Positions 1 to 5,300 of a DNA stretch of 7,635 nucleotides are shown piece by piece. The DNA is from an uncultured Prevotellaceae bacterium (GTDB taxonomy: Bacteria > Bacteroidota > Bacteroidia > Bacteroidales > Bacteroidaceae). A program made the position numbers and the translations under genes. Positions within the stretch are counted from its first letter, which is position 1. Each line of letters opens with the position of its first letter. The stretch lies in assembly GCA_946403615.1 (NCBI GenBank), contig CAMJAO010000098.1:1-7635 (forward strand), written 5' to 3'. The notes under the pieces are model-generated. The model worked only from the letters and a program-made list of their open reading frames with translations. It was not told the DNA's origin and ran no database searches.

Positions 1-33
1 GTCCATGGTGATGATAAACTTGGGTTGGGTCAT
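1..33 (-). CDS. 5' end of an unidentified gene, cut by the window edge
   Basis: Eleven codons read leftward from an ATG at 33 and give MTQPKFIITMD before the window ends. The start lies 12 nt after the stop codon of the YjbR-family gene, on the same strand and in the same frame, which fits the next cistron of the same operon. A second ATG at codon 10 is possible but would widen the gap. The fragment is too short to name a family; the run of beta-prone residues (KFIIT) is all that can be seen. That a gene begins here is moderately likely; its function is unknown. Confidence 0.5.
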   Translation of the reverse strand, partial: MTQPKFIITMD

Positions 34-45
34 GATGGTTCGTTC

Positions 46-387
46 TTATCGTTTGTATTTGGCCTTAACTATCTCGTATGAATTTCTGGTCAGTTCGCGA
101 AGCAGGTCATCGGGTGCGGTGTCGGGACTGACGCCTATCCAATGTTTGGGCGACATGTTATGGGGCTTGCCGACACTGTCGTGGGTGGCGCGGAGTTCAT
201 CGATACGATCGGGTTGGCATTTGAGTGTGATGACGCTGAAATTGTCGCAATCAAAGAACGAGAACATGTGACCATGCACATAAAACACCAACACACCACT
301 GGCATAATGAAAAGCCGTGAAAGGCAGTTTCTCTTCCACGTCAGTTCCCAACGACAGGCAATATTGACGATAATCTTCTATGTTCAT
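46..387 (-). CDS. MmcQ/YjbR-family protein (DNA-binding-like fold)
   Basis: A 113-residue protein starting MNIEDYRQYC. It fits the MmcQ/YjbR family, small single-domain proteins with a fold resembling some DNA-binding domains and no settled biochemical role. Family-like features are the N-terminal helix ending in a 'GTDVEEKLPF' turn (14-23), a central beta hairpin with FYVHGHMFSFF (35-45), the LKCQPDRIDEL segment (55-65), 'MSPKHWIGV' (78-86), and a C-terminal helix with the NSYEIVKAK signature (102-110). The full length matches the family. The frame stays open upstream to 525, but that extension overlaps the esterase and is not MmcQ-like, so the ATG at 387 is preferred. It is third in the leftward operon, 65 nt after the esterase stop, and that gap holds a decayed palindromic repeat. 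Family assignment is good; its link to the ATP-grasp/esterase pair is only positional. Confidence 0.85.
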   Translation of the reverse strand: MNIEDYRQYCLSLGTDVEEKLPFTAFHYASGVLVFYVHGHMFSFFDCDNFSVITLKCQPDRIDELRATHDSVGKPHNMSPKHWIGVSPDTAPDDLLRELTRNSYEIVKAKYKR

Positions 388-404
388 ATGTCTAGGGACA
401 AAAG

Positions 405-433
405 TGCTGATACTCTGATTGCAAATCCACCCG
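405..433 (+). repeat. degenerate copy of the 3627-3664 palindromic repeat
   Basis: TGCTGATACTC at 405-415 is identical to 3627-3637, and ATTGCAAATCC at 418-428 is identical to 3649-3659. The following ACCCG differs from GCCCG by one base. Compared with the copy at 3627-3664, most of the left palindrome arm (CGGGCGG) is missing, so this copy cannot form the hairpin. It fills much of the 65-nt gap between the esterase and YjbR-family genes. The similarity is directly visible; calling it a decayed member of a dispersed repeat family is inference. Confidence 0.65.
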
Positions 434-452
434 TACGGAGAACGGATTGTCG

Positions 453-1211
453 TCAGATGACATACTCTACTGTTTCTTCCGTCAATAAATGTTCCATGAA
501 ATAGACGACTTGTTTGCGCCACCATGCCCAGTCATGGGCAGAGTCATGCCCCCAGTAGTCAATCCAAGCCGGCACATTATTCTCTCTGAGCAGGGCATCC
601 ATCTGACGTGTGCTTTCAAGCAGTTCGTCTTCCCAAGCGCCCTGTCCCACACACATGATGATGCTACGGTGGCGGTAAATATCCCAGTATGGATGGTCGG
701 CAGGCATCTGACGAAGGAAATCATAGGGCGAGTTGTCATAGACGAGTTTGTCTTGATAATTGGGAAAGAAATAGCCCGCATAGTATAGTCCGCTCAGCGC
801 AAGTAACGTGTCGAAGAGGTCGGGGCGGCGGAAGAAGAAGTTGCCGGCATGATAACCGCCCATTGAACAACCCGTGACTATGAAAGTCTCGTTTGGAAAG
901 TGACGCACCTCGGGGATAAGTTCGTCAACAATGTAGTGATACCACCGCTCATGCAGTTCTATACGTCGATGATAGTCGCCATGGGTGTCGGACCACGTCT
1001 CACGGTCTATCGAGTCAACACATACGAGTCTGATCTTTCCTTTGTCGATGAAACTAGAGAGCACGCCCACCATGTCGAAATCCTGATAATCGTAGAACCG
1101 TCCATCCTGTGAGGGAAAGACGAGTACGGGATGGCCCTTGTCGCCATACGTTTTATACTCCATATCGCGCCCGAGGGCATTGCTATATTTTTTCACGTAA
1201 TTGATATTCAT
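453..1211 (-). CDS. alpha/beta-hydrolase esterase (esterase D / COG4947-like)
   Basis: A 252-residue cytoplasmic protein with no signal peptide. It has the layout of compact serine esterases: an N-terminal strand region with the VFPSQDGRFYDYQDF loop (31-45), a nucleophile elbow GCSMGG (114-119) with Ser116, a probable acid at Glu194 or Asp195 in GQGAWEDE, and a C-terminal SAHDWAWW motif (224-231) whose His226 should complete the triad. The HDW-x-WW signature is typical of enterochelin-esterase/esterase D relatives. Such enzymes hydrolyse ester or thioester bonds of small molecules; the substrate here is unknown. Its ATG lies inside the stop of the ATP-grasp gene (ATGA overlap, 1211-1208), which implies translational coupling and a shared pathway. 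The likely sense is that one enzyme makes, and the other releases or edits, an acyl or peptidyl product. Fold and triad are confident; specificity is not. Confidence 0.9.
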   Translation of the reverse strand: MNINYVKKYSNALGRDMEYKTYGDKGHPVLVFPSQDGRFYDYQDFDMVGVLSSFIDKGKIRLVCVDSIDRETWSDTHGDYHRRIELHERWYHYIVDELIPEVRHFPNETFIVTGCSMGGYHAGNFFFRRPDLFDTLLALSGLYYAGYFFPNYQDKLVYDNSPYDFLRQMPADHPYWDIYRHRSIIMCVGQGAWEDELLESTRQMDALLRENNVPAWIDYWGHDSAHDWAWWRKQVVYFMEHLLTEETVEYVI

Positions 1212-2404
1212 TGTTTCTTCTCGTGTACAAATGATACAAAATCGTTTACTTCTTCCATACTTTGCAACCTGACGGTGTACATCTGCTGTCCCATGGCAGC
1301 AGAAAACAGTTCTGGCATTCGCTCACACATTACAATCTGCTCGCTATAGCGACTCAACACCTCTTCGTGCGAGTGTACATATTGATAGATGTCACGTCGG
1401 CTGGCAAAGGCACAATACTGCTCAGCTCCCTGTTTTGTCCGTCTTTCGCCGAAAGCCACCATGTCGGCCCAAATCTTATAGACATCGGTGGAATGAGCAT
1501 AGTTGATCATATCGGGTGTGTAACCTCCTGCCGGTCGCATGTTTACCTCCAAAGCCACGAAGTCTCCCTTTTGACCGAGTCCATCCCTGTTGCTGTCGAG
1601 GCGGAAGAACTCCAGATGCACAAAACGGTTCCAGATGCCAAAAGCCTTGACAGTGCGCCGTCCTAACTCACGAAGTCCCTCAGGGATTTCCCTGTCTACA
1701 TAATAAGAAAGGTCGAGCTTGAGATTGACGATGTCCATGATGGAAGGCGGCCAAACGGTCATCGACTCAAAGAGCGCATAGCCAGAGGCGTCGATGATGG
1801 CATCATAACTGCATATCTCGCCCGTAATGAATTCTTCCACCACATAATTTTGGTAGTCGTTCACAGTATCAAAAAAGACTTCCAACTGTCCGTCATTCTC
1901 AATTTTGTGAGTACCGCTGGCACCTACGCCCACATCCGGCTTGGCAATGACAGGATAGCCCACTTGTGTGGCAAACTGGCGAAGAGCATCTATCCCCTCG
2001 GCAGCCCGAATCTGTCTGGCTGTGGGAATCTCCCCTTTGGCGTAGTATTTCTTCATCTCAGACTTCTCTTTGATGCGTCGGATGCGGTTAGACTGTATGC
2101 CTGTCGTCACATTGAAATCAGTGCGCAGGCGTGCATCCTGCTCCAACCAATACTCGTTATTTGACTCTATCCAGTGGATGCGCCCGTACTTGAAAGCAAA
2201 GAACGCTACGGCACGATACACCTCGTCGTAATTCTCCAGCGAGTCCACACGATAATATTCCGTCAGTGACTCTTTCAATTCCTTCCGCAATGAGTCATAG
2301 GGTGCATCTGCTATACCCAATACCTGCACGCCATTTTGTTTCAACCAATGGCAGAATTGCCAATAGGTATGAGGGAAATGCGGTGAAATAAATACAAAAT
2401 TCAT
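1208..2404 (-). CDS. ATP-grasp carboxylate-amine (amide) ligase
   Basis: A 398-residue protein. ATP-grasp enzymes activate a carboxylate as an acylphosphate and join it to an amine or other nucleophile. Visible parts are a pre-ATP-grasp alpha/beta domain (1 to about 105), Lys118/Lys119 in the EMKKYY stretch, the nucleotide-binding strand YPVIAKPDVGVGASGT (150-165) with Lys155 and a glycine-rich loop, VVEEFITGEICSYD (188-201), and metal-binding acids in HLEFFRL (263-269) and ALEVNMRPAGG (284-294; Glu286, Asn288, Arg290). The order and spacing are those of a complete, active enzyme of the carbamoyl-phosphate-synthase/PurK-like branch. The frame extends upstream to 2452, but MNFVFISPHFPH at 2404 gives the expected first beta strand and is preferred. 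It is the first gene of the leftward operon and overlaps the esterase by 4 nt. Class is confident; substrates are unknown. Confidence 0.9.
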   Translation of the reverse strand: MNFVFISPHFPHTYWQFCHWLKQNGVQVLGIADAPYDSLRKELKESLTEYYRVDSLENYDEVYRAVAFFAFKYGRIHWIESNNEYWLEQDARLRTDFNVTTGIQSNRIRRIKEKSEMKKYYAKGEIPTARQIRAAEGIDALRQFATQVGYPVIAKPDVGVGASGTHKIENDGQLEVFFDTVNDYQNYVVEEFITGEICSYDAIIDASGYALFESMTVWPPSIMDIVNLKLDLSYYVDREIPEGLRELGRRTVKAFGIWNRFVHLEFFRLDSNRDGLGQKGDFVALEVNMRPAGGYTPDMINYAHSTDVYKIWADMVAFGERRTKQGAEQYCAFASRRDIYQYVHSHEEVLSRYSEQIVMCERMPELFSAAMGQQMYTVRLQSMEEVNDFVSFVHEKKQ

Positions 2405-2499
2405 ATACTCTAAATCAATGATGGCTGCAAAACCCGTGCAAACAGAATGCAATGGATCTTATTGCCGAGGTGCCGCCGTGTTGTGCAATTATCCGGATG

Positions 2500-2531
2500 C
2501 AAAATTACAAGATACCCATCTACTGTGCAAT
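2500..2531 (-). promoter_or_regulatory. candidate promoter of the ATP-grasp/esterase operon
   Basis: On the minus strand TAATTTTG (2507-2500) matches the Bacteroidetes -7 consensus TAnnTTTG. It is preceded, after a 20-nt spacer, by ATTG (2531-2528) as a partial -33 TTTG element. This would give a 5' leader of roughly 90 nt before the ATG at 2404. A second -7-like box, TACTTTTG (2582-2575), has no matching -33 element and is less likely. Confidence 0.4.
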
Positions 2532-2602
2532 CACATAATTATGGTATTTCTTGTTTTTGGAGCAATTCTTTCTGCAAAAGTACAAAATATAAAAATATTT
2601 AC

Positions 2603-2610
2603 TACATTTG
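2603..2610 (+). promoter_or_regulatory. candidate -7 box for the DUF2271 gene
   Basis: TACATTTG fits the Bacteroidetes -7 consensus TAnnTTTG and ends 41 nt before the ATG at 2652. I see no good TTTG at the expected -33 distance. A 10-bp inverted repeat (ATAATTATGG at 2535-2544 and CCATAATTAT at 2614-2623) brackets both divergent promoters and could bind a regulator; this is a weak signal in AT-rich DNA. Confidence 0.35.
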
Positions 2611-2651
2611 TGGCCATAATTATACATTTATCTTTAACCCAAGAAAACTCT

Positions 2652-3257
2652 ATGATGATGAAACAAAGAAAGATTTTTACCGCCATTCTCGCAGTTTTGC
2701 TGTTGGCAGTGCCTGTCGTGGTTCTGGGTATTAGAAGTCAGGCGAAAAAGAACAAGTGTCTCGAAGTGTCATTCGAGTATCAACGGCAGGGAGGTCCAGG
2801 TTCCAACCAATATGCCGTGTGGATAGAGAATGACAAGGGCGATGTCGTGAAGACGCTCTTTGTCACCTCGTACACCACGAAAGGCCGTGCCCGTGGCGAC
2901 GAGAAGCCCCAACGAGGTTATATTGTCCGCCCGGCTTGTGTACCCACATGGGTGAAAACAGCAAAAGCCGAAGAGCAGACCGACGAGCAGTTGGATGCCT
3001 TCACCGGAGCAACACCGCAAGCCGACGGCATACAGACGTTCACTTGGGATTTCACCGACCAGCAGGGAAAAGCCGTTGCAAAGGGAACGTACAAGGTGTT
3101 TGTCGAGGCTACCCTGTTCTTTAACAGCGATATCATTTATTCTGGCACCTTCTCGACCAAAGACAAGACCGGCAACATCGAACTCACTTCTACAGTCACC
3201 GAACTTGACGAAAACCATAAGGATATGGTTAAGAACGTGAAAGCCGCGATAAAATAA
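2652..3257 (+). CDS. exported DUF2271-domain protein
   Basis: A 201-residue protein. The N-terminus (MMMKQRKIF, then a hydrophobic run about 9-26) is an uncleaved anchor or signal peptide, so the rest should be periplasmic. The body fits DUF2271: a beta-rich start CLEVSFEY (36-43), YAVWIENDKGDVVKTLFV (54-71), VPTWVK (97-102), DAFTGATPQADG (115-126), the FTWDFTDQQGKAVAKGTYKVFVEA stretch (130-153) and a closing IIYSGTF (161-167). Elsewhere such proteins often sit beside PepSY proteins or flavin transferases linked to iron acquisition or redox chemistry; neither is visible here. The open frame reaches back to 2418, but that extension crosses the promoter region. Of three consecutive ATGs (2652, 2655, 2658) the first is annotated and any could be used. 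It is a single rightward gene, divergent from the ATP-grasp operon. Family confidence is good; the role is unknown. Confidence 0.85.
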   Translation: MMMKQRKIFTAILAVLLLAVPVVVLGIRSQAKKNKCLEVSFEYQRQGGPGSNQYAVWIENDKGDVVKTLFVTSYTTKGRARGDEKPQRGYIVRPACVPTWVKTAKAEEQTDEQLDAFTGATPQADGIQTFTWDFTDQQGKAVAKGTYKVFVEATLFFNSDIIYSGTFSTKDKTGNIELTSTVTELDENHKDMVKNVKAAIK

Positions 3258-3304
3258 GAGCGTTTTACGGACACAAATCCTCAAAAATCTGACTGTCACT
3301 GGGA

Positions 3305-3526
3305 GAGGGTGTGTCAAAATAGATGAAGTGCGCTTCGCGCAGAACCAACGGTCGCTGGCCGAAGGGAAAAGCAAATCTCACAAATCTATTCAAAATCTAA
3401 CAGTCTGTAAATCAAAGTGTTTGAATGCGATATTTGGTCAGATTTGTACGATTTAACTTCCGCTTCGCACGTTGACCGTTGGTTCTCGTCCGAAGGACGA
3501 CTAAATTAACATTTTGACACACCCTC
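3305..3526. mobile_element. 222-bp foldback element with 16-bp perfect terminal inverted repeats (MITE-like)
   Basis: GAGGGTGTGTCAAAAT (3305-3320) is exactly reverse-complemented at 3511-3526. Inside it AGAACCAACGGTC (3341-3353) is exactly reverse-complemented at 3474-3486. The arms 3341-3387 and 3440-3486 match at 35 of 47 positions, so most of the element is one long imperfect palindrome centred near 3413. The arms carry their own small hairpins: TGCGC-TTC-GCGCA at 3329-3341 and TCGTCC-GAA-GGACGA at 3486-3500. There is no credible ORF. This is the form of a non-autonomous transposable element mobilised by a transposase encoded elsewhere. No clear target-site duplication is seen at the edges, so the exact boundaries and the parent IS family remain open. 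Confidence 0.75.
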
Positions 3527-3595
3527 CTGCAATCGATTGGGTTGAATGTGGGCTTGTTCAGCGGAATTTCCGATGCTGGGAATATTAGGATTTGA

Positions 3596-3613
3596 AAAAC
3601 GAAAAATCGTTTT
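3596..3613 (-). terminator. weak terminator-like hairpin downstream of the VanW-family gene
   Basis: AAAACG (3596-3601) and CGTTTT (3608-3613) form a 6-bp stem with a 6-nt loop. Read on the minus strand it ends in a short T run, as an intrinsic terminator would, about 100 nt past the stop at 3715. The stem has only two G-C pairs, so support is low. Confidence 0.2.
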
Positions 3614-3626
3614 CTCGCATTAAAGA

Positions 3627-3664
3627 TGCTGATACTCAATACGGGCGGATTGCAAATCCGCCCG
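3627..3664 (+). repeat. palindromic dispersed repeat, intact copy
   Basis: TGCTGATACTC is followed by a near-perfect hairpin: CGGGCGGATT (3642-3651), a GCA loop, and AATCCGCCCG (3655-3664), a 10-bp perfect stem. A shortened copy lies at 405-433. It starts 51 nt beyond the VanW-family stop on that gene's strand, but no T run follows, so it is better read as a REP-like repeat than as a terminator. Spread through the genome is inferred. Confidence 0.7.
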
Positions 3665-3693
3665 AACTGTTCAAACGACTATATGACTAAACG

Positions 3694-3714
3694 ACCAAAC
3701 AACCAAACAACCAA
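3694..3714. repeat. short tandem repeat, 8-bp unit ACCAAACA
   Basis: Two full exact copies and a partial third copy lie directly against the VanW-family stop codon. It is a low-complexity tract and I see no function. Confidence 0.5.
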
Positions 3715-4539
3715 CTACCCTTCTAGAATAATCATATCGGGAGGACATTCGTACATGACGCGGGCGTGGTTGGTACGGATGAGTTGGCTTTCGAGGACAC
3801 TACCGCTATTAGGTTCGATGACATCGCGGAAAACCTGCCCGTTGCGATAGACTACACCGTTTTCGCGCGAGAAAAATTCGTTCTCAGCGTGAATATGGAA
3901 GGTGTGGGGCTGATGGTCAGCGGCACGGAGTTCACCACATAGATATTCACCGTTCACCCACAAACGGAGTTGGTAAGTGATGTCGGTATTGTTAGTGAAA
4001 CGATAGTCAAGGTAATTGTATGAGATGCTGGTGCCTGTACCGAAAGGTATCTGGCGCCCGAAGTCGGGGAAGAGATCCAACCCGTCGTGATGATGATGCT
4101 CAGAGATGGTCAGGTCGCTGTGAAGCACCATCCAGTGAATCAGGTTCGACAGTTGACACATACCGCCTCCGATGCCCTTCGACGGCTCTCCCTTCGCTAT
4201 GACCAGTCCCTCTTTATAACCTTTCCTTTTTGTGGTACGCCCCACCATTTTCCAGAGAGAGAAAGTCTCGCCGGGACGAATTATCACTCCATCTATACGC
4301 TTCACCGCCAAAGCCAGATTGGAGGCTTTGTTCTCCTGCAGTTGCATATCGACATTCCCCAGACGCCGACGGATGAGCGACTTGTGGCTATAGACGGTTA
4401 CGGGCTGCGACTCCTCGGTCCGTTTACGGGCAAAACGCGTCTTACCGAACAAATCTCTCAGGTGTCGCATCATGATCCCTTTTTCGACGGAGAGCCGATA
4501 GGTGAAAGGCGAAATCTCACAAAACAGTTTACGTTCCAT
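3715..4539 (-). CDS. VanW-family protein
   Basis: A 274-residue protein starting MERKLFCEIS. It carries the conserved VanW core: NLALAVKRIDGVIIRPGE (74-91), FSLWKMVGRTTKRKGY (93-108), the nearly invariant GIGGGMCQLSN (122-132) with Cys128, and a SEHHHH run (146-151) where the family has a conserved histidine. VanW was first noted in vanB-type glycopeptide-resistance clusters, but it is widespread outside them and its biochemical function is unsettled. No other van gene is present, so this is not evidence of vancomycin resistance. No signal peptide is evident. The frame is open back to 4680, but that part translates the repeat and hairpin leader and lacks family similarity, so the ATG at 4539 is preferred. 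It lies 173 nt after the S-component gene on the same strand. No -7 box was found in between, so co-transcription from the receptor operon is possible. Confidence 0.88.
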   Translation of the reverse strand: MERKLFCEISPFTYRLSVEKGIMMRHLRDLFGKTRFARKRTEESQPVTVYSHKSLIRRRLGNVDMQLQENKASNLALAVKRIDGVIIRPGETFSLWKMVGRTTKRKGYKEGLVIAKGEPSKGIGGGMCQLSNLIHWMVLHSDLTISEHHHHDGLDLFPDFGRQIPFGTGTSISYNYLDYRFTNNTDITYQLRLWVNGEYLCGELRAADHQPHTFHIHAENEFFSRENGVVYRNGQVFRDVIEPNSGSVLESQLIRTNHARVMYECPPDMIILEG

Positions 4540-4545
4540 TGGGAT

Positions 4546-4593
4546 AATTTTAGGAGTGAAGGATTGGAGGTGTGAAGGAGCGGAGGAGTGAAG
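4546..4593. repeat. three diverged copies of a 16-bp repeat ending in GTGAAG
   Basis: Units at 4546-4561, 4562-4577 and 4578-4593 share a 3' half of the form GGAGGxGTGAAG. On the coding strand of the VanW-family gene they read as CTTCAC-rich repeats that end a few bases before the ATG at 4539. Similar CTTCACTCCT tracts are, from memory, common between genes in Prevotella. No function is evident. Confidence 0.55.
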
Positions 4594-4627
4594 ACAATAG
4601 TCCGATAATGATGAAGGATTAAGACTT

Positions 4628-4644
4628 GTTGCCGTGACGGCAAC
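4628..4644. repeat. 7-bp hairpin GTTGCCG-TGA-CGGCAAC
   Basis: A perfect inverted repeat in the gap between the VanW-family and S-component genes. No T run follows on either strand, so it is not a clear terminator. It could be an mRNA processing or stability structure, or a repeat remnant. Confidence 0.4.
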
Positions 4645-4681
4645 ATACTCAACGTGAGGTATTGGGAGGGAGGTAACCATA

Positions 4682-4700
4682 CCCCTCGCCGGGCGAGGGG
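4682..4700. repeat. strong GC palindrome downstream of the S-component gene
   Basis: CCCCTCGCC-G-GGCGAGGGG is a perfect 9-bp inverted repeat (realistically a 7-bp stem with a 5-nt loop), 12 nt past the S-component stop. On the transcribed strand it is not followed by a T run. It may act as an mRNA 3' stabiliser or attenuator between the S-component and VanW-family genes, or be a REP-like repeat. Confidence 0.5.
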
Positions 4701-4712
4701 TTGAGAGTAAGG

Positions 4713-5213
4713 CTAGAGATACTTACAGACAAGGTATGAGCCGACAATTGCGAGGAGCAGTCCGGGCCATCCTACGGTGAAGTCTTGGACGGTGGCTTCG
4801 ATACCGCTTGTAAATGCCAGTTCGGCAAGTCCACCGACGAGTTTCGTTGCCAAAATGACGCCGATGAGCAGCAACAGCGTGCATTTCTTGAATTGCTGAG
4901 CAGTGAGTCCTGCTATCAGCGCCAAGACAGCCAGTTTCACTGTCATGAGAGGCATCACTGCTGTTGCGGGCATTCCCGTCAACAGGTGGTTCACCAACGG
5001 CGATGCCAAGGCAGCTATCAGGCCTACGCGCCAACCAAATTTATATGAACCTGCCAGAATGACCAGCGTGAGCGGCGAGAAGATGATACCGCCTTGTGGA
5101 ATCAGGTGAAACAAGCGAGGCAGTGCCAAGTTGCAGGCCACGAACACCGCAGCCCACAGATAGGTTTTCACCTCGTCAAAATTCAGAGTGTAAAGTCTTG
5201 ATGATGTTTGCAT
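4713..5213 (-). CDS. ECF-type transporter S component-like membrane protein
   Basis: A 166-residue, strongly hydrophobic protein with about six membrane helices (roughly 19-35, 43-55, 61-77, 86-104, 111-130, 147-163). The size and the pattern FSPLTLVILAGSYKFGWRVG (45-64), then ASPLVNHLLTGMP (70-82) and VMPLMTVKLAVLALIAGL (86-103), resemble substrate-binding S components of energy-coupling-factor transporters. These capture vitamins or metal complexes and pair with a shared EcfT/EcfA module that is often encoded elsewhere; none is seen here. It follows the TonB-dependent receptor by 87 nt on the same strand, which suggests the receptor brings the same substrate across the outer membrane. No riboswitch was recognised, so the ligand is open. 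Other six-helix families remain possible. The ATG at 5213 gives a short cytoplasmic lead before helix 1. Confidence 0.75.
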   Translation of the reverse strand: MQTSSRLYTLNFDEVKTYLWAAVFVACNLALPRLFHLIPQGGIIFSPLTLVILAGSYKFGWRVGLIAALASPLVNHLLTGMPATAVMPLMTVKLAVLALIAGLTAQQFKKCTLLLLIGVILATKLVGGLAELAFTSGIEATVQDFTVGWPGLLLAIVGSYLVCKYL

Positions 5214-5254
5214 ATTGATGAGTGTTTATTAGAATTGAGTTTCTGGTCTATTTC

Positions 5255-5274
5255 GGACATAGATAACTATGTCC
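5255..5274. repeat. 8-bp hairpin between receptor and S-component genes
   Basis: GGACATAG-ATAA-CTATGTCC is a perfect inverted repeat centred in the 87-nt gap, on the path of the leftward transcript. It lacks a T run. It could be a REP-like intergenic repeat or a structure that sets unequal expression of the abundant receptor and the membrane protein. Confidence 0.55.
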
Positions 5275-5300
5275 CTACATACATGGTACTTGTTTTGTTG

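Noticed and set aside
2405..2452. 16-codon N-terminal extension of the ATP-grasp protein
   Set aside because: The family's first beta strand begins at MNFVFISPHF (ATG at 2404); the extension adds nothing family-like.
3715..4539. Vancomycin-resistance gene call based on VanW
   Set aside because: No VanH, VanA/B-type ligase, VanX or VanRS is present, and VanW alone does not confer resistance.
4540..4680. 47-codon N-terminal extension of the VanW-family protein
   Set aside because: It translates tandem-repeat and hairpin DNA and is low in complexity; the ATG at 4539 gives a normal VanW start.
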